DNA from: Microstegium vimineum
Lineage: Eukaryota; Streptophyta; Magnoliopsida; Poales; Poaceae
Direction: 5' to 3'
Assembly (NCBI GenBank): GCA_022036555.1
Contig: CM039125.1
Span: forward strand, 48,942,110 to 49,006,109
DNA: 64,000 nt
Shown here: positions 11,484 through 22,544 of the stretch, piece by piece
Layout: each line of letters begins with the position of its first letter
How positions within the stretch are numbered: position 1 is the stretch's first letter
Translations under genes and position numbers: made by a program
The notes under the pieces: model-generated
Database searches by the model: none
What the model saw: only the letters and a program-made list of their open reading frames with translations
What the model was told of the DNA's origin: nothing

Positions 11484-11494
11484 GGTGGTGTTTG

Positions 11495-11532
<38 letters not shown>

Positions 11533-11658
11533 GTTTAGTGGAGGTGACTTTAGTGATAGTGTTAAAAGTGACAAAAAATGGGGGTGTTTGGAACTTTAGG
11601 GACTAAAAGTGACTAAACTTTAGTGGCTAAAGTTTAGGGGTGGGAACCAAACACCCCC
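11484..11658. mobile_element. Tourist-like MITE (PIF/Harbinger), TTA target duplication, with 32-C run
   Basis: Terminal inverted repeats GGTGGTGTTTGGT and ACCAAACACCCCC bound a 175-bp element with subterminal CTAAAGTTTAG motifs. TTA flanks both sides (11481-11483 and 11659-11661), the PIF/Harbinger target. An uninterrupted run of 32 C occupies 11497-11528 next to the left TIR, which is unusual for this family and prone to length error. Confidence 0.85.
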
Positions 11659-11792
11659 TTATTATTATTGACATAAGGAGCAAGTTTTGCTCAGGAAAGT
11701 GAAAGCTAGTACAAGGATTCCATCCTTACACAGGGACTTGTTCTAGTAGGGAGGCAGGAATCTTGTGAATTTGTAAAGTTGATGCTCCCTCT

Positions 11793-14617
11793 CTAGCTTC
11801 GGCCAATCGCGGCTCTGTCCTGCTGCCTAAGCCTCTCGCCTTCGCGGCACAGATAGTCATGGAATTTCTCCTGCCAACATGCATGCCAAACAACCGCATC
11901 AGAATAAAGTCTTGATTCCTTACGAAGAATCAAAGTAATAAACAAGTTGAGTGCATAGTAGTGAGCAACCAAACCTGTTACCTAAGTATTGGATGATCTC
12001 ATTCATGACACATCAACAGATCTACCAATTGGTATTTGTAGGGAGAAATCTCTAAAAGCGGTTATTTAAATCTAAGTCAGTTTTATCCCGACTATCAATT
12101 ATCACAACCCCATTCTGCTGAATACAAATAACATCAAATTTCTTCAGAAAATAATGTACAAGTACTGTAATAACAAGGAACATTTAGAATAGTGATTCAG
12201 GATGCCTAATCTAGTATGCAGTTCATGATTTCTAAATGTATCCATAGTTCTGCGCAAATTGGTGACCACTGCAATTAAGAGCATGCTGATCAGCTGTTGT
12301 GCTACGACAAAAAAGCAAACCAAACCTTTTTCTATTGAAAATGAAGGCACTAGGGAAATTTGGAAGCCTAAAGAATATTACATACTAGTACCCCGTTTTG
12401 CCAAAATAATATACATGCAAGGGTTATTTCTACTCTGCAGATATTTATTCCCACAAATGAAACTGGATGAATCGAAGTCCCACTAATTAAACAAACAGTA
12501 CAAGGCTGCAAGCGTACAACGAAAGAATAGCACCAGAGTGTAAATTGACTGATAGATGAATGTAATGCAATTACATATCTATAATCACTATTGCCACTTA
12601 TATCTCAAACACTTCAGTATGTAGAGCATTGCCCAACACACACACAAAAAACACTGAACATGGTCAGAGTGTAATCATCGACTGTACACGCCACACCACA
12701 ACCCAAAAAAAATGGACAAATCATGACAAAAGGCCATATGTATTAGAACAGGCACTCAAATTCAAAACCACATTTGGTTGAATACCCATAACAGAAGTTT
12801 TTTCAGCAAAGAATGCATAAGTACCAGCAGAACAGGGAATCCCATGCATTGCATAAATTCTGAGAGAAAATTTCAGAGAAAGCCTGACTATTGGGCATGG
12901 CTGGGGCTAAGGTACAAGAGGAGTTGCTGTCTAGGGCATCTGTTTACGCAGCTTCGGGACTTTTTTTCTCTCTCTTCTGAACAGAGAACCAACCAGGGCC
13001 GGCTCGTACTGGGAGTTAATTTCTCTTTCTTAATTAGAAGATGCGCGGCTCCTGCATAGATTGTAGTGATTTAGCCATTTAGGAGGCCTAATCTAGTATG
13101 CACTTCATGATTTCTGAATGCATCATAGTTCTTCGCAAATTGGTGATCACTATATTCGAGAACATAATGATCAGCTGTTAAGGCAAACCTAACCTAGACG
13201 AGGCTATTGAAATTTGGAAGCCTAAAAAATATTATGAAATGAGGACCCAGTTTGCCAAAATCACTATCCCTACTACATAAAAATTACACAAGGTTCCGCT
13301 TGCCAGCCTAAATGAAGTCTCCGCTACGCTAGGATCCCGGACCCACCCTCACCCCACCGATTTATCCACAACTCTGCTACACATCTGCCTGTGACACACA
13401 CCCATGCCTCCACTCCAAATCCTGCCGACAACCCTGGCACCTGGCACTGCCCGCCCGCACTCCATACCCCGCGTCGCCTCTACTTCATAGCCCACCGCCA
13501 CCCCTAGCTCCTGGCGCCTCCATTTAACCCGATTTCCTCTTTCCTACATCCGCTCCATCCATTATTAGCTCCATCTGCTCATGTGTCATCCTCCACCCTT
13601 TTTTTCTCTACCTCATCCTCCACGTTGGCACCCACACAAGTTGCTGCGTTCCCCATATACGTACAGAGGCGTCCTGTATGTCATCCTGCACCATCTCACC
13701 CACACCATCCTCGCCGCCGTCAAAGAGGATGCCATCACTCCTGTCAACTATAACTGTAACCTTTTGGTGAGACAATGAGATGGTGATGATCTGAAGATCG
13801 ATTAATTGGTAAATTCTGGCATGCCATTTCGTTTACAGAGAAAGGAATCTATTCAATGAAAAAAATGGTGTATTGTATTACACTCACATACAGGCATTTA
13901 ACTAGTAAGATAAGATACATCTGTAAGGATTATTTCTACTATGCAGCAACACAGTCTTCATTGGTACTTATTTTTAAAATGCTTCATTACATAGAGCTTC
14001 ACCCAACCTAGCACCAAATCACAAAACAAAAATCAAAGTGCAACCCAATCATCAGCATCAACTGTACGAGCCACACCACAACCTAATCCTGAGCACCGAA
14101 GTCCTTAAAATTATCCAGTGTCCTATTAGGCTGTCGAATCCCCAATTGGCTACCCAGTAACAAAAATCCACTACACATTTGACCTGACCCGCATGGCAAC
14201 GGCAACCCAAAATTACATAGCATAGCATCTTCCTAAATCAGGGCTTGCTAGTCCTGGATAGACTTAAGCTAACCATAGAAACAAACTGCTCCGCACCAGA
14301 ATCTAGCCCCCAAATCTAGGGTCCGTAATTATCATCCCCCACAGATGCATCAACCAGATCACGCTTCAAACCACCAATCTACGGCACAAGCAGCCGAAAC
14401 AAACACCGGACGATGCAGATGCCGGGGGATGGGGGGCTCGGGCCACACCGCACGGCGCATACGCGGGGACTCAGAATCGGGCAAGCGCGTCCTCCAGGAA
14501 GGGGATCGAGGGCAGTACCTTGCCGCCGAAGAGGAAGATCCCGGCGAGGCCGGCGGTGGCGACGCCGCCCCAGATGACGACCGTTGAGGAGAGCAGCGAC
14601 CAGCTGCGGTAGATCAT
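11793..14617 (-). CDS. Two-exon gene for a 58-aa single-span membrane protein
   Basis: Exon 1 is 14617-14519 and exon 2 is 11870-11793, both leftward. Exon 1 (33 codons from ATG 14617) encodes a short polar start (MIYRSWSLLSS) and one hydrophobic span (TVVIWGGVATAGLAGIFLF), ending GGK followed by the donor AAG|GTACTG. The 2648-bp intron ends TTGGCAG at 11871. Exon 2 (25 codons plus TAG) encodes a charged tail containing EKFHDYLCREGERLRQQDR. The join is in phase 0. I recognise this exon pair as a small protein conserved in plants but cannot name a function. A tail-anchored-like or organellar inner-membrane location is inference from the single span. An alternative upstream ATG (14749, same frame) would add 44 residues rich in Ser/Ala/Pro. 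The intron holds a tandem duplication and an inserted element. Confidence 0.78.
12100..14090. repeat. Old intronic tandem duplication
   Basis: Unit 1 (about 12100-12740) and unit 2 (about 12755-14090) share collinear blocks: CCTAATCTAGTATGCA at 12203 and 13088, GATCAGCTGTT at 12287 and 13170, TTTGGAAGCCTAAA at 12360 and 13214, TTATTTCTACT near 12424 and 13929, and GCCACACCACAACC near 12690 and 14070. Unit 2 is longer because of at least two insertions (about 12860-13050 and 13267-13905). It lies wholly inside the intron of the 58-aa protein gene. Confidence 0.75.
13267..13905 (+). mobile_element. Candidate non-autonomous Helitron inside the duplicated intron
   Basis: The insert begins TCCCTACTACATAAAAATTA and ends CTAG, lying between a host A (13266) and T (13906), which is the Helitron target rule. 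Removing it restores alignment with the uninterrupted duplicate copy near 12410 to within a few bases. The interior is CA/CC-rich and has no clear gene. A GC-rich 3' hairpin expected about 10 nt before CTAG is not evident, so the class is tentative although the insertion itself is well supported. Confidence 0.5.
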
Positions 14618-15948
14618 CTTCGCCTTCCTCGGGTTCCTCTCTCCCGCACCTTGGGACTCGCTAGTCGCTGCGGCGCGTGCGTGCAGGTGCTGGACGGATG
14701 GATGGAGAAGAGAGACAGGTGAACAAGGAAGCCGTATGGTATGGGCCAAAAGTTATGCAGGGCCCAAACTCGCGAACGATTGTCTGCTTAGGCTTGCACA
14801 TGTATGGAAAAGGATAGGATTTTGTCTGGCTGGGCTGCCGTGGAAGGCTGCTGGTTGTTGGGCCTTACGGTTATTGAGTGCTGGGCTTGTCCTAAATTTG
14901 TTTAATTTGTTTTCATTCATTCATATGAAATATGGGACTTTTTCAGTAAAGGGGTTTTTGAAAGGAAATCCTCTGCAGTAGCACAGAGGGACCATGGCCC
15001 ACTGTCAGACACTGCAGTCGCTTTGCAGCACTCCGGAGAACACTCATCTCGTGTATTCATCCTTCATGGCCACCCTCATCTTCATGACTTCACTCATGGC
15101 TTGTGCGAACTGATCAGATGATTGGATTTTTCTTCGAACATGTTCATTTGTGTTTTCTCGATTCGACACATGTGCTCGTATTTTTCTGGATTTGTTTTAG
15201 GATTTAATAGCATTATTCTTTCAGTAGTAGGTGACGTCCCCGTCGATAGGTGAGACGCATATGCATATTGTTACTTCGTGAATCTCAAGATATGCTGACT
15301 CAATCCTTCGAAGGTCCTTAAATACGTGTGTTCATAGGAGTAAATATGTGTGTGTATTATGGGTGTCGTCGTTTGTACCGTGTTATTCTAAAAAAAGACT
15401 CGTCTTGTTTCTAGATATTTTTCTAGAATTATAGAAATAATGGACGGGTCAAATATGGAAAACATGTTATGTTGGACAAGATTTTACTCGTCGTTTTCAA
15501 CTCTAGTTACAAGTGCCAACCCTAGATATATATGATGTATGGCTTCATTAGGTGGAACCATTGTTGTTAAAATCTCGATTTTGCTGTCTGAGTTGTCTTT
15601 TCGATATGATAGTGTTTTTGGCGAATGACATGAACAGAGTAAGAGTTAGAGAGTCTAATTCTACTATGCTAGTTGGCAAAATCTATGTTTATAAGATGAT
15701 TATTATTATATATATAATTTAGTGATTCTAATTAATAATTATATAATTAAAGATCTCCAATTTGACTTAGAATGTAATCTTGAGTAGAGTCAAACTAGCT
15801 ATGAATGTTACTTCCAATTAATGTGGGTTCAAATACATCGCATTGGCAAGTAGGGTATGGATCAATAGCATAATAGAAATGTTAGGTTGATGAATAATCC
15901 ATGGCAAAAGATTAGTAAGGGAGACAACGTTCCACAAGCCCAAGAATT
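14618..15948. other. Intergenic DNA
   Basis: 5' flank of the leftward 58-aa protein gene followed by AT-rich DNA with only short open frames. I see no RNA gene or recognised repeat. Confidence 0.4.
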
Positions 15949-16127
15949 TTGTTTTTATCAGAACCCCGTGGAGAAAAAATGGGAGACATCAAAGGTTTGT
16001 TACATGGTGGCTCAGTTTCTCTCCCGGCCTATACATGTATGCCAACTCTAGAGAAATCAAGTGGCCCCTTTATCGCACCACTGATCATCAGGCATCAGCC
16101 GATTGACATGCATGCATGGACAGTTGA

Positions 16128-16669
16128 TCAACTTTGTGTTGGCTTCTCCTTCTCCTCCTCCTTTTCCTCCTCAGGGTCCTTCTTCATCTCTGTCGTGGGC
16201 TCGTCCGTCACCTTGTCGGTGGCGATCTTTTCCTCTGCAGAGGCTGATGACTTCTCCTCCTCAACGACGGTCTTCTCCACAGCTTCTTCTTCTTCCTCCT
16301 TGTTCCCGGGCTCGACGACGACCGCTGCCTCTAGAGTAGTCACCTCATCAGTCTTCTGCTCGGGCTCGACGGCGGCTGGCGGCTTTTGTTCCGCCACCAC
16401 TACCGGCTCCTCCTCCTTGTCCTCCTCCACTACCTTCTCAACTACATGGTTAGCCGCAACCTGGGCATGCATAGAACATTATTTAGATTTAATCCATCAT
16501 CAAGGGAGGGCAATAATGTTTATAAGTTTATGATCAAAGGCATGTATTGTCATCACATTACCTCAATGGGGGTGGTAATGGTCTCGGGCGCAACCTTGGG
16601 TGTGGAAATGGTGGCCTCAGCTGGGGCCTGCCCCTCAAGCGTCTTAGGCTTGGTTGCACATGCACCCAT
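16128..16669 (-). CDS. Two-exon gene for a 146-aa acidic, Glu/Val/Lys-rich protein
   Basis: Exon 1 is 16669-16562 and exon 2 is 16460-16128. Exon 1 (36 codons) starts MGACATKPKTLEG and ends with the donor GAG|GTAATG. The 101-nt intron ends CATGCCCAG. Exon 2 (110 codons) is almost entirely Glu, Val, Lys, Ala and Thr, with the stop at 16128. The join is in phase 0. The Gly-2/Cys-4 start with following Lys fits N-myristoylation plus possible palmitoylation, so plasma-membrane attachment of a disordered acidic tail is a fair inference. MGACATKPK starts occur in small grass proteins whose function is unknown to me. The TATA box at 16772-16779 suits this start. Taking the exon-2 frame alone would wrongly start it at an intronic ATG (16472). 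Confidence 0.82.
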
Positions 16670-16771
16670 GGCTGCCCGTGGCGGTTGCGACCGCTAAGTT
16701 GTTGGTTGGCGGAGGAGGCGAGGAGGTGCTTGAATGTATGGAGGTGGTTTGGCAAAGGGAGAGATGATCCA

Positions 16772-16779
16772 TATTTATA
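16772..16779 (-). promoter_or_regulatory. TATA box of the acidic-protein gene
   Basis: TATAAATA on the - strand, 103 bp upstream of ATG 16669, in good context for a leftward plant promoter. Confidence 0.65.
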
Positions 16780-17281
16780 AGAGGACATGTAGGCTAGCTA
16801 AATTTAGACGAAGGTGGTAGCAATGGTTTGGAGGGGTTATAGGAACCAACCGACATGCACGCATCTGTTAATAACAACCTAGTTCCATATATAGTATATT
16901 TAAGTGATATATTTGTGTTTTTTGATTTGTTTTGCTATTGTTGGAATGAAGAAGAACGCGGAGAGCGACACACATGTAGGGCGGAGCTTTGTGTAGACAA
17001 AAGTGGCCCATGGCCCCCTTAACCTACCACTTATTAAGACGATGAATTGATCAATGTGGTACGTCCCCCGCTATTAGTGCCTCAAGTTTCATTACCACCT
17101 CATAAAATTGTGCAGGCGTCGGGTTCATTGGACTGCCGATGCACCCCCTAGGCTCGATTGCCGACGCGTGGTAGAAAAATAAATCACATGATAGCTGAGC
17201 GGCTTCTTCGCACGAACGGTTGCTATGCATGCTTTCGCTAGCAGGGTGTGTGTGGCTTCAGGGGAGAGGTCATTTATTTCC
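16780..17281. other. Intergenic DNA
   Basis: Promoter-distal flank of the acidic-protein gene. No gene or repeat recognised before the CTAG-ended element at 17283. Confidence 0.35.
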
Positions 17282-17421
17282 CACTAGTATAATGCCCGTG
17301 CTAACACAACGAATTGTTCTAGGGAAAACGGTTTAAAAAACAACGGATATATTTTTACAGAGTTTAACTTCGTACACAAAGAAGGACAAGGTTCATGAAC
17401 AAAACAAAGAGTGCATATCAT

Positions 17422-17626
17422 TTATTTTGGGTTTGAGGAAGAAGCTAATGCACCTGGTTGATCTGGTGCGTTCGAAAGTGCATTAGATTCAGCCTTTCGC
17501 TGAGCACAGTACTCACGCCGCCTCTTATTCCTATCCTCCTTTTCCTCGATGGTTTCTTGAGCCCTTACCCTGGCGCGGTACTCATGTTGCTTCCTATTTC
17601 TTTCATCTCTCTTTCGTTGTTCTTCA
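17422..17626 (-). pseudogene. Arg/Glu-rich ORF fragment, possibly transposon-derived
   Basis: Leftward open frame starting after an AG acceptor-like site (CTTGCAG|T at 17627) and ending TAA at 17422. It encodes about 68 residues with two YR/YC-A-R repeats (HEYRARVRAQE and REYCAQRKAES) in an Arg/Glu background, then a Ser/Pro/Ala tail. Such repeats occur near the N-termini of plant Helitron helicase-like proteins and in other mobile-element proteins. Assignment is by general resemblance only. Confidence 0.35.
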
Positions 17627-17815
17627 CTGCAAGCTGTTGATATGCTTATGTATTATTTTTATATATATAATATTTTTGAATTAGACGAACTGGTCAAATG
17701 AGTTATTTCTAAAAATAAAAAACGACACCTAAAAAAATTGGAAATAGGTGTGTATGCATTTACCTGGAGTGTGTATGTTTGTTACATCGCTCAGCACAAT
17801 AAGTCTGTCTCGTGG

Positions 17816-20800
17816 TGTCACACCCGGTTTTAAGAACAAAACCAGATATACACCATATGTGAGCCCAGGAAGTCAAATCTCACATATAGCTACAAATTAA
17901 GGTGATATCAAAAGACAATACTTAAATATATAACATATAAGGTCAAAGGATAACCTTAGCATAGCAAATAGCGGAAAGACGACTCCGATCTTCGGGTGAA
18001 GACTCCACTTCCACAGGGACCAACTGACTGGTTGATCACAAGCCTATCTTTTCCAACTCTTGCAAACTGGTATCCATCCGGGATTTTTATCCAAGTATTG
18101 AAAATAAAGCAAGCGTAAGTATATGTCGTACTCAACAAGATAACATGGGGTTCATGAGGCTCAAAGAGGATAGACACAGGTTCAACTGCATCAGCTTTTA
18201 AGTGAGTCATAATTTTAGCAGTTGAGTAGCATCAAGTTCAACATAAGCCCAAATAACCACATGATCAAGTGAACAAAATATAATGCTTATATGAGCAAAT
18301 CACAATAATCAATAACAAATAACAACTGATGAGCCATGACATAAGGACATCACACAGTAAGGAGCCCAAGCCACTCGTAACCGTGAGCACGGCTATCATG
18401 ATAGTTTTTAACTCTGTGCAGAGGTGTACATCTTTACCCATAAGTCGTGAATTGCCCTTTCGCCCGAGGAGATCAGCCTCTTAACCCTCTACAAAGGAAG
18501 GTCGACAGGGTTCACTACGAGACCGTTCACAGATTCCATTAATAGGTAACAACCCGCTACAAGTTCCCTTTAACGAGATCGTAAGAACTCCCCTCCCAGA
18601 AGTCACCGCAGTGCACCTTCTAGCAGGCCAAGCCCCCACTTTCTCAGAGCCCTTCTTGCGCCCTCTCGGGTAAGTTGCCACAAACTAGCAAAAGTCTAAT
18701 ACTGAGTCAAGCCAGAGCCCATTAGCTTATGGTAGTACTATTTTCTCGGGGTAATCTCTTACAGAAATATCCCTATGAGTGAGAACACAGGTGTGAGTTC
18801 CTGATGTTCCACCTATAGTCCACGTTGCTAAAAAGTCATCTTTTATCGTTATTGCATATATCATTAGTCAAGTTACAAGATCATGGTTATTATTTATGAG
18901 CACTAGCATAAGCTACCCACATGCAAACCCTCAAAGGTGACAAGGTACAGGATATCAAATCTAGGTAATCCTTACGGGTAACAAGGTAGACACATGCATA
19001 TGAATTAAGTATTTAAGGTGAATAGGACAACAAGAAAGATCCCATTCTATACTTGCCTTAAACGCTTAGATCCTTTCTTCAACTGATTCTCAAACTTCTG
19101 ATGGCTTCTTCTTGATCTCCACGTAACCTCACCGACTGGACAAGATCGTAACACCACACAAGCAGTTGAACAAACATGCATAACATACAATAGATCTATT
19201 TAGAACAATACACCAATCAATGAAAAAGGTTTTAAAAGAAATCTACGTCTTTCTACGATCACACAGACGTGAGAAACACGCTAATCGGATCTATAACGGG
19301 AAAGAAACGACTACCGAAAGATTAGCTTTAAAAAGAAAACTAGATTTTATTTATTTTACTATATAAAAAGCATGTATTGGATACTTCAGAGAAATACCCA
19401 AACTGAATTAATTCACATTATATTTTCTTGGAAAACGATTAAACTAGGTATATATTATTTTATGAAAAGCCGAGGTGGAAACCCTAATTTGTTTTAATTG
19501 GAAAACCATTGCTTATAGATTAATCAATTATCATTTTACTTGATATAATAAAACATATTTAATATTGTTACTAACACATAGATATTATCGTTACGAAACC
19601 AACGCAACTCGAACGGGACAAAACGGATCTAGAACGTAGAGGTTATAAATTAAACTAGATTTTCTATATAAGATTAATTCATTAAAAAGGATTATTCTAA
19701 ACTTTATTTTCAAAAGACTTTAACATAGATGAAAACTGTACCATTAGATAGATCATGAAATTATGAAGCTAACGCAACTTGTTTGGGTCAAAACGGATTT
19801 AAAACGAAGATTTTATGGGCATTTGAAACCAGATGGCAAATCTGTAAATATGTATTTTTCATTTATTTTCGAAATAAAACAATTCCAGTAGAACTACGCC
19901 ATCCCGAGGAGAAAGCGTAAAGAGGAAGTACGCCTCTGGACTGCGGGTTGAGTTTAGAAAACCTCGGGGGTTCTTTAGAAAAAGGGACACCCAAAGGGGT
20001 ATCATTGAACCAGGGCCGATGGATCACGGATGGACGATCTAGATTAGATCAGGGTGGAGTGGAGGGGGAGTCCGGCCGGGAACAGAGAAGGGCACGGCGG
20101 TTCTCCATGGCTCCGGCATGGGAGCTCGCCGGCGCGGGGGAAGTAGGGCCTACGGGCCACCAAACGACGCACCGAGGTTACCAGGAGAGAGAGGGAGGAA
20201 GAACGAACTCACCCAAGGGCTTCGCATGGCCGGTGGAGCAACAGAGGCGGTCAGCAGCGCGATGGGGCGGCTCGGGGATCCCTGCTCATGGTGACATGGC
20301 TGTGAGGGCAACGAAACGCGAAATCGATCGGTGGATAAGGTTCATGGGGGTTCCAAACCTCGCTTCAAGGGTGCTGGATGGCTAGCCGGAGGCAGGGGAA
20401 CTCCGGTGGCTGTCAATGGCGACGGTGGCTCCGGGAACTTGCGGACGTCGCTACAAAGCTCTAAAGAGAGGCGGCGGGTGCTGTTTAGATGGGAAAACAG
20501 GATGGAGAGCTCAACCCGAAGCTCTTTGGGATGCTTTCAACGACTGCGGGGCAACAGACGAGCTCGGCCACGGCAGCTTCGATCCGACGAGATGCGGACG
20601 ACGCTGCTAGGGCTTGAGCAAGGCGGTGGAGCTTGTGCTAGGGTTCAGGGATAGGGTGCGGGAGAAAGGCGGGTCCGGTCCGCTATTTAAAGGGCCAGGA
20701 GGGGGAGGAGTCCCGGTGCTCCACAACGGCGGGGCGGGGTCGGTTCTCTGCTTCGGCAGAGTCCGGGTCGGATGGGGGAGGAAGAAGCTGACAGGGCGGG

Positions 20801-21263
20801 GCCTGCATGTCAGAGAGAAAGAGGGGGGAAGCTCTTGCTCGGGCTGCAGTGCTCTGGGCTGAGGGAAGGAGAAGTTGGGCCAAGCCCATGCGGGGAGAGA
20901 AGGGGGGGGGGGAAGAGGCCTGGTCGGCTGGGCCTCTTGGGAAAAAGAAGAGCTGGGCCTGGGGAAGTGCAGGTCGGAAACCAGGGAGGGAGAGGGAGAA
21001 GGTTTTATTCTTTTTCCTTTTTCCTTTAAAACTGATTTTGCAAATCATTTCACAAATCCATTTTGAAATTCTCTTTTTATCTTTTAGATAAAACCATTCA
21101 ACAAAAATATGCAAGGGCATGAATGCACAAACATGTTTCTAACTCTAAGGCAAATTTTAATTTTATGAAAATGTTTTTATTTTCCTGAATTTTTATGAGC
21201 ACAAAATTCAAAATCAACTCAATTTCAATCTATTTTCAAAATTCAATTTTTTCGGGTGTTACA
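17816..21263. mobile_element. Solo LTR A, 3.4 kb, gypsy-like (TGTCACACCC...GTTACA)
   Basis: Starts TGTCACACCCGGTTTTAAG and ends CGGGTGTTACA, flanked by the 5-bp duplication CGTGG (17811-17815 and 21264-21268). There is no gag, pol or second LTR, so it is a solo LTR left by recombination between the two LTRs of a full element. It aligns in order with solo LTR B (shared block CCGTGAGCACG near 18380 and 23033; shared GGCAGAGTCCG near 20755 and 24922). The 3' third is GC-rich and gives long accidental ORFs on both strands. The autonomous parent is not in the window. Confidence 0.88.
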
Positions 21264-22383
21264 CGTGGTGTCTCCATATTTTGTCCTTGTGAGTTGTGAG
21301 CTGGTAATCATATAGAAAAATTTAAAACTTTGAAGTTTTGTTTAAGCATGGTTAAAATAAGTAATATTGTGTGGTATAAATTAAGTAATCTTCAAATTTA
21401 AGATCATGCAATAAACTATTGTTGGGTACAAAGGTAAGGGGTACCCTAAACCTGCGATAAACTAACGCTCAACATAGCAACCATTTTTAAGACAGGATCC
21501 GATCAGCCGTTCAAGTCAATGGAGAAGGGCCCATCACACAAAGGCCTCCCTCACCGGCAACGACAACCAGTCGTGGGCCGGCCCATTACTGGAAAAACAG
21601 ACGGACTAGGGTCGAACGAATGACCCCCCGCCTCTACCTCGATTTACGGACTGGGGTCGAACGAATGACCCCCCGCCTCTACCTCGACTTACGGACTGGG
21701 GTCGAACGAACGACCCCTCCGCCCCCGCCTCTACCTCGACTGACGGACAGGGGTCGAACGAACGACCCCCCGCCCCTACCTCGACTTACGGACAGGGGTC
21801 GAACGAACGACCCCTCCGCCCCCGCCTCGACCCCTCGAATGACGGACAGGGGGTCGAACGAACGACCCCTGAGAAGGAAGCTCGACCGACTTACCTGCTC
21901 CCGGTATGGGTTAAAGGGGATCCAATGCGCCTACTTGCCCCTGCCTAACGCCATGGGCGCCCACTACCGCGGTCAAATCCATCAGCTCACCGCCCATGCC
22001 CTGGACCTCCGTTGACCGTGCGACCGCTGTAGCCACGTTGCAAGTACGGAATCCAGAGGCACCCCCTCGAGCCATGAACAGGGCAGCCCTCGACCCCGCC
22101 TCGACCGGGGGGCTCGACCATCGTCCCCAACCACTCTGGCATGGCTCCCGTCCAGTCCGTCCCGCGTCAACTGTGGGACTCGTACCCGCCTGCAGAAGGC
22201 CGACCGCACTGCACCATGACGTTTGGCAGCGTCCAGTCTGCCATCACCATGCCCTGGAGCCCCGGAAGGACAGGGAGGCCACGGCGCTACAGCGGTCGAC
22301 GTCCCACCGCAAGCATGGAGCACGAACACGCCTCCCATGCCGCTACAGTTTAGGACTCTGTACTCCCGTACCTCCCCTTGATC

Positions 22384-22390
22384 TATAAAA
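22384..22390 (+). promoter_or_regulatory. TATA box in Tat LTR
   Basis: CTATAAAAGGGGACGCCG is conserved in the 5' LTR, in the 3' LTR (TATAAAA at 41668-41674) and in solo LTR C (36901-36907). It is the likely core promoter for the genomic transcript. Confidence 0.7.
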
Positions 22391-22544
22391 GGGGACGCCG
22401 GGATAGATGAAAAGGGGGGCCAAGGGGCTGATCAACATCGGCTTAGACATTCGGACATCAGCTCTGACCCGCATACACCACACACCCGATTTCTTGATCA
22501 ACATCTCAAGCAATCAACCGACCACCTAGGATAGCCCTGCTAGC

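Noticed and set aside
11219..11599. 126-aa ORF with a proline run
   Set aside because: The prolines are the 32-C tract of the Tourist MITE; nothing else in it is protein-like.
19948..21120. Overlapping GC-rich ORFs on both strands
   Set aside because: They fall inside solo LTR A, have no domain, and similar ones occur at the same place in solo LTR B (24100-25400), so they are composition artefacts.
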